Positions 56,942-64,000 of a stretch of 64,000 bases of DNA are shown here, one piece after another (the first letter of the stretch is position 1; each line of letters begins with the position of its first letter). A program made the position numbers and the translations under genes. Origin of the DNA: Peribolospora baueri (taxonomy: Eukaryota > Basidiomycota > Peribolosporomycetes > Peribolosporales > Peribolosporaceae); assembly GCA_029717555.1 (NCBI GenBank), contig JAMDHS010000052.1:96981-160980 (forward strand), read 5' to 3'. The notes below the pieces were generated by a model. The model saw only the letters and a program-made list of their open reading frames with translations. It was not told where the DNA came from and did not search any database.

Positions 56942-57287
56942 GACAGACAGAGACCGTCGAGCATGACGTCGGATCGCTTGGTTCTGACCTTGCGAGGTAG
57001 TTCTGACGTGTTTCTCTTTCCTTCTCCTTTCTGCTCGCCTCCTCCTTTTATCTCCCGCAAGTCCGTCCTCGATATTAAGACAACAAGTTTCCACCACCAC
57101 TACCTCCGTTTCTCATCCCTCCGTGGCCCGTCAGGAAAAGGCTGCTCGAAGAGAGTCAATACCGGACGTGGCTGAAGTGGCTGCTTCCGATCTTTCTGCC
57201 TTCGCCCCACACACACCTCACTTTACTCTTCTCCCTGCCGCGAGGATCTCATCGGCAAAATATCGGATTCCGCCATGTCCGCATCGT

Positions 57288-57923
57288 ATGAGACGCGCCC
57301 CTCAAAGGTTGAAGCGCATGAGTCCTGACGACGACGACGATGACGACGACGACACCGCCTCGACTCCGGAAAAGCGACCACGCATCTCGTCCGAGGTTGG
57401 CACTCAGCGTCGGCTGCCGAGCAGCAGTCTGGATCTGACGAGTCCGGAGGCGCCGAAAGGCCCTAGCCGATGTAGGGGAGAGCTCGTATCTGTGCTGGAA
57501 GCGCGTCACAGCGTGCCATCGGACCTCCTCCAGCGCACCGGGGCTTCTTCCTCTTCGATCCTGATCCATCATCACTCGCTAGATAGACGGAGCCAAACGA
57601 CCGAAAGCAGCGGGAAGAAGGACCGACGAAGGGGGTTGGAGGTGGGCGGGGAGCCAAGCGCTTCGACGACCTCTTCAGCTCGGTGTAAAGCGCCGATCTT
57701 GCTTGCAGAGGCGAGCTCCGTCACGTTTTCAGAGCTTTTCATGGACGCGAGCAGACATGTTCCCCGTACAGAGGAAGATGTAGGGGTGGAAGGGAAAGAA
57801 GAGTCACAAGAAGGCCGGATCGACGCGCGACGAGTGGAGGAGCTGGCAAAGGAGCTACGAGAAGGAGGAAGACTGCCGATGCTGGCATGTCTCCAGGAGA
57901 GCATGAACTCTTGGGAACAATGA
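57288..57923 (+). CDS. Orphan ORF, possibly the 3' exon of the Artemis-like gene
   Basis: ATG-to-stop ORF of 211 codons whose open frame extends upstream to 57123. It begins MRRAPQRLKRMSPDD with a run of nine Asp, then KRPRISSEVG, Ser-rich text and a helical C-terminus (RRVEELAKELREGGRLPMLA). An acceptor CAG at 57132-57134 and the donor at 56938 invite joining to the upstream nuclease, but phases did not give a single convincing solution. Codon composition is compatible with host coding DNA. Function unknown. Confidence 0.4.
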   Translation: MRRAPQRLKRMSPDDDDDDDDDTASTPEKRPRISSEVGTQRRLPSSSLDLTSPEAPKGPSRCRGELVSVLEARHSVPSDLLQRTGASSSSILIHHHSLDRRSQTTESSGKKDRRRGLEVGGEPSASTTSSARCKAPILLAEASSVTFSELFMDASRHVPRTEEDVGVEGKEESQEGRIDARRVEELAKELREGGRLPMLACLQESMNSWEQ

Positions 57924-58288
57924 CTGGCGCTAAAGATGAGGAAATGGGTGGTGAGCGGGTTGAGATTTGTATTTTCGATGTAGCCTTGGTTTCTTGATCT
58001 GCTTCAGTGTATCCTAGAACGCTCATCTCGCAGATTTGTTTACAATCGCTCCAGCTTGGTATCATTAGAAGGAAACATATGATACAGTGTACATACGCTG
58101 CTCGAGGAGCGGACCGCTTGGTGATATTCTACCCGTAAAGAAATGTAGGGCGGCAACAGGTAGTTGAATCGAGGGACACCCCAACGTCAACTTCCACTGT
58201 CACTAAGCATGCAAGCAAAGGCTGATTCTCTCACAGGTCCATCCATGCATCCATCTACCCATAGACAGAATGCACTCAAGTAGAGAAA
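57924..58288. other. Convergent 3' region
   Basis: About 365 bases of AT-richer sequence between converging genes; nothing recognised. Confidence 0.5.
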
Positions 58289-58859
58289 CTAGCTCTTTGC
58301 TGCTAAGCTCTTGGTGACACTGTCGATATAAGTTTGCAGCGTCTCATTCTCCGCCGCCGCCTTCTCGCACTCGGCCGCAACTGAAGCGTTTCGTTCCAGG
58401 AGAGCTGGAGACGTCGAGGACACAGAGATGAGAAAGAGTCAATCGGTTCTCATCGTCCCAGAAGTTGACACGAGACGATATTAGAAGCGGCGAACACGTC
58501 AACACCTACCTCGCAAACCGTCCTGCATCGTCAAGATCTCCCTGAGTGCCCAAAGGTACCAAGCAGAGAAGAACCGGGTTCACGACAATCAATAATGTAT
58601 ACACATGCAGCCAAGATGGAAAAAGAGGCCTCCAGACAGGAAGCGACCTCAAGGGGCGCTCACTGGACCAATTTCTCTTTCTGGACGACCTCGTCCGTGG
58701 AGATCTCATCGCCCTGTGACCAAGCCACAGCGAAGCAGGAGAAAGACAAATCAGACCGTCGCTCGGCCGAAACCTGGCACCTGCACCGTATGTAAGCAAA
58801 AAAATCCATGCTGCCTTCTCACTTACCCATGCAATATTCATTTCCAGAGGGTCGGCCAT
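58289..58859 (-). CDS. Short coiled-coil protein (SCOC/Slo1-like)
   Basis: Four short exons, 58859-58827, 58713-58664, 58541-58510 and 58404-58289, join in frame to 76 residues. The sequence MADPLEMNIAWGDEISTDEV runs into QKEKLVQEILTMQDGLRALL and then ERNASVAAECEKAAAENETL, QTYIDSVTKSLAAKS. The uninterrupted heptad pattern, small size and ENETLQ(T)YI motif resemble the SCOC/Slo1 family (LKSENQVLGQYIENL in human). SCOC binds Arl-type GTPases at the Golgi; the function here is inferred from that resemblance. Exons this small are missed by simple ORF searches, yet all three introns have good GTRNGN...YAG borders. Confidence 0.82.
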
Positions 58860-59067
58860 GGTAAGATGGACGACAAGCCGGTCGTTGGTGATCGTTGCGG
58901 CGGACCAGCTGATAGATTGATTAATTGATTGACCTGACGGCCCGAAGCCCCATTGCCGCAGTAATTATGCTGCTGCGGTAAGACGTTGGCCGCAAAATGT
59001 TACGGAGGTCGAATTGGAGAATCGTGTGTCAATCTGCCGTTGCCTCATCTGACTGAGGCGAGCGAAC

Positions 59068-60282
59068 ATGCCATTCGACGCCACGACCTTCCTGACCGGG
59101 CAAGGTTGGGAGGGCAAGGGCAAGCCTCTAAACCGCACTTCTGGCGCCCGGGCAAAGCCGGTGCACATCGTGCAGAGGACGAGCTTGAAGGGCGTTGGCA
59201 CGGACCGGGAGCGGGCGGTGGAGTGGTGGGATAATCTCTATGAGGTGAGTGAACAGGCAGCGTGATGAGACAGCTCTCAAATGCGGTCATTCATCTTCCT
59301 TTTTGTCTTTTGCTCCGATCTCCTTGCCTCTCTAGGCGGCTGCCAAGAGTATCAAACTGAACGTAGACAAGTCGGATGAGCAGGGCGCGGAAGTGAGTAC
59401 CGTGCTCATGGAGCCAATTGGGTTAACTGGGGCTATCGAAAGTTGAAGATTTTTCCTGGTTGCTCGCACTAGTCACCATCCGCTACGACCTTTCACCGCA
59501 CCTCCACGGGCATCCTCTCCACCTACCGTACCCCCACGACTAGTAACACTCCGTCCGGTGCCTCTACCCCCGACGGCGATGCCTCCTCTTCGGGTCCAAG
59601 CTCGGACAGCGTCGCCCCTGAGCGGAAAGTTAGTCTGATGGCTCGTGCGAAGCAGGACATGGTCCGGCGACAGCTCTACGCCGCCTTTCTGCGAGGCGAG
59701 GTTGTCGGCTCGGCAGTGGAGGAGAAGGAGCAAGCGGCGAACGCAGCAGGAGTTGCGGTTACCTCTCCCGAAGATCCGAAGACCAAGAAGAAGGACAAGC
59801 ACCGAGGGGAGAAGAGAAAACCAAAGGAGGGCAAGGAGAAGGAAGCGAAACGGATGAAGAAAGACCGGAAAAAGGAAAAGAAGGAAAAGGAGGAAAAGGA
59901 GGAAAAGGAGCGGGGCGGGAAGGGCAAGGCAAAAGCGGTGGATGGGGTTGCGGACGTTGCCGATTTCGGTTATCAAGACGGCGCCGTAGCGAGAGTTTTC
60001 ATGGAGGCTGCGGAAGCAGCGGCGAAAGCCGCAAGGAGAGAGAAGCGGCGGAGAAGGCGGGAAGAGGAAGGTGAGAAGGCTCCGGGGAAGCGGGAGGCAG
60101 GCATAGAAAGGGAGGGTGAGAAAGGAGATGGTGGAGACAAGGTGCAGAAGGTTGTGTGTCTCGGAAACACACTGGCGAGCGAGGTACGGGCACAGCAAGA
60201 GGAGGTGAAAGTAGCGGAAGGAGAGGGTCGGCAGATGGAGAAGCAGAAGACGAAGACGAAGAAGCGGCGACGGGAGGAGTGA
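59068..60282 (+). CDS. G-patch nucleolar protein (GPATCH4/Tma23-like)
   Basis: Exons 59068-59244, 59336-59392 and 59473-60282 sum to 347 residues. The N-terminal G-patch reads FLTGQGWEGKGKPLNRTSGA and then VHIVQRTSLKGVGTDRERAV, EWWDNLYE, where the WW(D/N)(N/E)L(Y/F) ending is typical of the GPATCH4 subfamily. Splicing gives AAAKSIKLNVDK and a Ser/Thr-rich segment containing GILSTYRTP. The remainder is a very Lys/Glu/Arg-rich tail (59,780-60,280), as in nucleolar ribosome-biogenesis factors, with a conserved-looking DMVRRQLYAAFLRGEV helix. G-patch proteins activate DEAH helicases; the partner here is unknown. Confidence 0.87.
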
Positions 60283-60389
60283 GCGCGTGGGGTTTTCGCT
60301 CATCGACTCATAGCATCTCAGGCTCGGAGTTCATCGCTTGTACCTACATCCGCCGGACGATTCCCAAGTTTTTTTAGAGAAAGGCAGTG

Positions 60390-60506
60390 ACATATTCATC
60401 GCGAGCACAGGAGCGACGGGCGACGTGATACAAGACCATGTTGGGCCGCGCATGGACATATTCGTCGCGGGCACAGGAGTGACGAGCGACTAGATACGGG
60501 ATCATA
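60390..60506. repeat. Two direct repeats of about 51 bp, 66-bp period
   Basis: GACATATTCRTCGCGRGCAC begins each copy (60390 and 60456), and similarity continues for about 50 bases, to the AT(A)C-GA-CAT end. It lies between the GPATCH4-like and eL6 3' ends. Confidence 0.85.
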
Positions 60507-60635
60507 TGGGATGAGGGGGGACGACCACCGAACGTGAGCGCTCACCACTCGTGGTGTACTGTACAGAGTAATCGATCCCCCGCGGACGATGACGCACATC
60601 CGGAACGCCAAACAGACAACAGCTCGATGGGGCGC

Positions 60636-61339
60636 TCAGAACTGCATGGCGTGCGGGAGCTGGCCCTTGGAGAGGGAGAAGGTGGCAGCCAGGTACTTGA
60701 TGTAGTTGGGGCCGGTCTTCTTGGCCGCCTCGATGACGGTCTTGTCCAAAGCCTTCTGGTCCGCGGCCTTGGACTCGGGGAAGGGAGCCTTCTTGGCCGG
60801 GTCGGCGAAGAAGGCCGCGTCAGCGGCCTTGGTCGCAACCTTGTCCTTCTTGAAGTACGAGTCGTTCAGCTTCTCGTCGATCTTCACAGCGGAGATGTCA
60901 AGCTTGGTGCTCGTCGCAATGACGTACTGTGCAGAGAATAAAAGCCATGCCGATAAGTAACGGTTCTCGACTGAATTCGTATCATGAACGGCTTCGCAGC
61001 AACACTCACAGCGGCATTGACCCTTCGCAGTGGCACACCGTTAACCTTGAAAGGACCGGTGACGAGCAGGAGACCGCTGTCCAGCTGCTTGAGGAAGACG
61101 ACGCGCTTGCCGCGGAAGCGGCCGGCGAGGAGGATGAGGACGGTGCCGGGAGTGATGGAGGAGCGAAGCTTGGCGGGCTTAGCAGTCTTCCTCGACACCT
61201 TGGGCACGGGCTCGTCCTCGGCGGGGTAGAAGCGGGGAGCCTTGGCGGTGGGAACGAGGCGAGCGCCGCCGTTCTTGGCGCCACCGACCTTCTTCTCCTT
61301 GTGAGGTGCCGCCTCGGTCGCTGTGGAAGTGCGCGCCAT
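60636..61339 (-). CDS. RPL6: 60S ribosomal protein eL6
   Basis: Cytosolic large-subunit protein eL6. Two exons (61339-61010 and 60926-60636, intron 83 nt) encode 206 residues. Diagnostic text includes [40 protein letters not shown] and [20 protein letters not shown] spanning the junction. After that come [20 protein letters not shown] and the C-terminal [20 protein letters not shown]. The N-terminus [17 protein letters not shown] is Lys/Ala-rich as in fungal eL6. Nothing unusual. Confidence 0.97.
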
Positions 61340-62221
61340 TTTTGGTGGATGAAAATGAAGTTGCCGAGGTCTGCAATATGAGCGGCGAGGACGGAAGGAA
61401 GGGTATTCTAATCAGACCTTCTGTCCTGCCAATCCAAGCAACCGCCGCCCCGCCTGCCCGCTCAAGGTGCTTTCCAATTCTGCTCCTGGAGGCCTTGGAC
61501 CGCTGACCAATGCCACGTCTCCTTCGTCGCCTGCACAAGGACCATTGAGACCATCGTCCTCCTCTTCGCTCAGCCTTTCCGCATCCATCCTCTATCTTCT
61601 TCGCACCGGTGCCCGTCGCCTGCGAATTCCCCAACCAGCGATATCACCACACTGCATGCTCGCCCTCCCGGCCCTCCTCCTCCTCCTCCTCCTCCTCCTC
61701 AATAGCGCCAGACACACCCTGCGGGAAAGCAGATTCAAAGTCCAGGCCATAGAGCACTCACCGGTCTTGCTGCTGCTTGCGAAATGCGACGTTTGAAAGC
61801 CAAGAGGTCGCTCACGGGCCATAGGTGGGCATGGGCGGCCCAGCCCTCTCGCCGCAGCCGACACTTCGGAGAAGGCCAGGGGTCTTGTACAGTTGAGATA
61901 ACCCTACCCTGACGAGGGGCGTGGGATTCTGAGCTTAGCCGCAGTAGCTTACGAAAGCGGTGCGGTTACACGCACGTGGGCGGGCTAGGCTGGACGACGC
62001 GATGGTCGGCCCGTCTGCAGATCGGGCGTGAATAGTCGAGTCCAGTGGCGACGGTCGTCTCCTCCATCGCTCTCCATCGTCATTATCACCCTCATCCTGG
62101 GGACCCAAACCAACACTCACGGCCTCCACCGCATCCCCATCTCTTTCTTCGCTCGTCTGCTTGCATCGATTTCCCGTTTTTAGCGGACCGCGCGTCCTTC
62201 ATCTATCCAACTGGTTCGGCC
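61340..62221. promoter_or_regulatory. Divergent upstream region of RPL6 and CKB1
   Basis: About 880 bases between divergent starts. It includes a (TCC)n-like pyrimidine stretch at 61,670-61,702. A 5' UTR intron of RPL6 is possible but was not demonstrated. No RNA gene found. Confidence 0.4.
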
Positions 62222-63917
62222 ATGAGCGCCCGAGGCTCTCAGCCATACGAGCCCGTGAGCGCCGCGCACGACGATCGACCCTCCAACAGCGGAGCAGCCA
62301 CGTCCCGTAGAGTGGGCGAGGATGTGATTGCCGAGGGAGATTCTTTAGGAGCGGCTGAAGGGGAGGAGGAGGAGGAGGAGGAAGAAGAGGAAGACGAGGA
62401 AGCGCTGGCAGCGCAGCAGGAGGAAGAAGAGGTGTACGGTGAGCAAATGGACAAGCCGGGGTAGTCCGACTCTCGGCGATGTTTGAATGTAATGTTACTC
62501 ATGAATCTTCTTTGGTCGGTCCAATACCGGCGTGCAACGGTCCCATCCTCCTCTGACGCTACCCCGCCTTCAGAATCTGAATCTGGATCCGAGTCTGGTT
62601 CAGACTCGTTGACGTGGATCTCATGGTTCTGTTCCCTACCCGGACACGAGTATTTTGCGGAGGTGGCCGAGGATTTCATCGAGGACGATTTCAACCTTAC
62701 CGGGTTGACGGCCCTGGTGCCTTTTTATAAGGAGGCGCTGGAGATGATTTTGGACGTCGATCCGCGTAAGTGTGCTGGCGAGGAGGAGGAAACGTTCAGC
62801 TAGACTGCTAAGATATCTTCTTCTTCCTTCCATGTGGCCGTGGTTGCAGCAGAAGAAGAGGCCCTTAAAATCCCCGACGTGTCTATCGTCGAGTCGTCTG
62901 CAGAGCTCTTGTACGGCCTCATTCACCAGCGATACATCCTCACCCGACCAGGTCTGCAGCAGATGGTGAGTATTTGGGCTCCCGTCCATGAAGGCCGCGA
63001 GATGCTCGCTTTGCTTTGACTTTCAAAGCCAAGGACTTGAAAAAGTTCGATTTCTCACACCGTTTCTCGGCTTTGCCTTTTGACCCAGCTCGAGAAATTT
63101 GAGTCAGGGCATTTTGGTTACTGTCCACGAGTCTTCTGTCACTCTCATCCTGTTCTACCGTGCGGTCGAAGCGACCTTCCGGGCCTGGACACCGTCAAGC
63201 TGTACTGCGCGAACTGCGTAGACATTTATAGTCCGCCTAGCAGCCGCTTTCAGGGTGTCGATGGTGGGTGTATGCTTCGTTGAGCCCCCATTTATTTTCG
63301 CCGACGTTTTGACGTTTTAATACGCTTTCTGCCTCGCCATATGACCGCCATTCCAAGGCGCCTTTTTCGGCACCACCTTTCCGCACCTCCTCTTCCAAAC
63401 CTATCGCGATTTCGCCCCGTCTCCTCTAGCACCACGACCGAGCACACCGCCGACATCTTCTACCAATACTCCCTGGAGCTTCACGACGGTGGACCCGAAC
63501 CCTTCTGGATTCTCTCCCGGCCCAGCGGCCACTCTCGGAGGCGATCCCTCTCGGACCGGTTCACCGCTTGCGAAGAAGGAGATGGCAGAGGACGCGGATC
63601 CGTCGTCGCAGGTGTCCGGCACAGCCGAAGGCGGCGGCGGCGGCGAAGCGATCGTGCGCACGCTCCAGCCGCACCAGTTGGGACAGAAGGAGGCGAGCAC
63701 GCGGATCTACACGGCGAGGATCTATGGGTTCCGCGTGTCGGAATTGAGTCGGAGCGGGCCTCGGATGAGGTGGCTGAGGGCGCGACCGCAAAGCCTGGAA
63801 GAGCTAGAGAGGGGCGAGCGGGCGCTCGTCACCGGTGTGGCGGGCGGCGGCGGTGGGGCGGGGCGAGGGTCGGATAATGGGCAAGGAGGGAGGCCGAGTG
63901 CGATCGCTGCGGCTTAG
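62222..63917 (+). CDS. CKB1: Casein kinase II regulatory (beta) subunit
   Basis: CK2 beta dimerises and docks the catalytic subunits. Exons 62222-62438, 62574-62765, 62850-62965, 63089-63263 and 63358-63917 sum to 419 residues. The N-terminal 75 residues are acidic with a 14-Glu/Asp run. The core reads SLTWISWFCSLPGHEYFAEV, AEDFIEDDFNLTGL and then ELLYGLIHQRYILTRPGLQQ. The zinc finger has four Cys: GYCPRVFCHSHPVLPCG supplies the first pair and LYCANCVDIY the second. DGAFFGTTFPHLLFQTY completes the dimer interface. An additional Cys (LPCG) replaces the usual Val. The C-terminal 170 residues are long for this family and carry RIYTARIYGFRVSELSR after a Pro/Ser/Thr-rich linker, then a Gly-rich tail. 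This extension resembles the long fungal CKB1 forms. Symbol is by type; a second beta gene may exist. Confidence 0.95.
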
Positions 63918-63965
63918 GTGTGCGAGAGAAGGAGGAGCGGGTTGGACCAAACACTGGTGTCGCTT

Positions 63966-63991
63966 TTTTTTTTTTTTTTTTTTTTTTTTTT
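63966..63991. repeat. Poly-T tract of about 26 bases
   Basis: Nearly uninterrupted T run just past the CKB1 stop, at the right edge of the window. Confidence 0.95.
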
Positions 63992-64000
63992 CTTTTGGCT

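Noticed and set aside
1-64000. A clustered secondary-metabolite or defence system
   Set aside because: Genes are unrelated housekeeping functions on alternating strands; no backbone synthase, transporter and regulator group is present.

Overview
The window is intron-rich, GC-rich nuclear DNA from a fungus. Genes carry many short introns, mostly 70-160 nt with GTGAGT-type donors and YAG acceptors, and they sit on both strands without operons. A class I hydrophobin, a RIB2-type deaminase, a Pso2/Artemis-family nuclease and a fungal Enhancer-of-polycomb with a glutamine-rich tail fit a basidiomycete. A Pucciniomycotina or Ustilaginomycotina yeast or dimorphic fungus is my best guess, inferred from style and not from a marker. 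About 19 protein-coding genes, one tRNA gene and one decayed gene can be supported.

Layout. 1-8.6 kb: 5' part of cullin-1 (-), a LigD-type 3'-phosphoesterase protein (+), a RIB2-type deaminase (+), the rRNA-processing factor FCF2 (-) and SUS1/ENY2 (+). 8.6-16 kb: a gene-poor stretch with an (ATACG)11 array, eIF3e (-) and EPL1 (+). 16-22.9 kb: an AT-richer accessory stretch with an unrecognised small gene (-), a 0.25-kb inverted repeat of unusual codon usage, a hydrophobin (-) and tRNA-Ile(AAU) with an intron (-). 23-30 kb: acetyl-CoA synthetase (-), a 2.6-kb microsatellite-rich gap and a disrupted cytochrome b2-type L-lactate dehydrogenase (+). 30-43 kb: RAD50 (-), a secreted double-psi beta-barrel protein (-) and a large Ser/Thr protein kinase (-). 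43.9-54 kb: a small mitochondrial membrane protein with a 17-nt micro-exon (+) and the giant coiled-coil nuclear basket protein MLP1/TPR (-). 54-64 kb: an Artemis/Pso2-type nuclease (+), an orphan ORF (+), a SCOC-like short coiled-coil protein (-), a GPATCH4-like protein (+), ribosomal protein eL6 (-) and casein kinase II beta (+).

Most genes are housekeeping: ubiquitin ligase scaffold, translation, ribosome biogenesis, NuA4 chromatin, SAGA/TREX-2 mRNA export and the nuclear basket. Three encode DNA end-processing proteins (3'-phosphoesterase, RAD50, Artemis-like nuclease) but they are not adjacent. No clustered novel system is evident. The least explained element is the divergent inverted repeat at 18.2-19.0 kb. 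The hydrophobin locus, the lactate dehydrogenase pseudogene, the tandemly duplicated exon-intron unit in MLP1 and the GC-AG introns are the other points worth a second look. Exon junctions were read by eye from frame continuity and splice consensus. Where exon lengths were summed they gave an intact reading frame. No transcript evidence was available.
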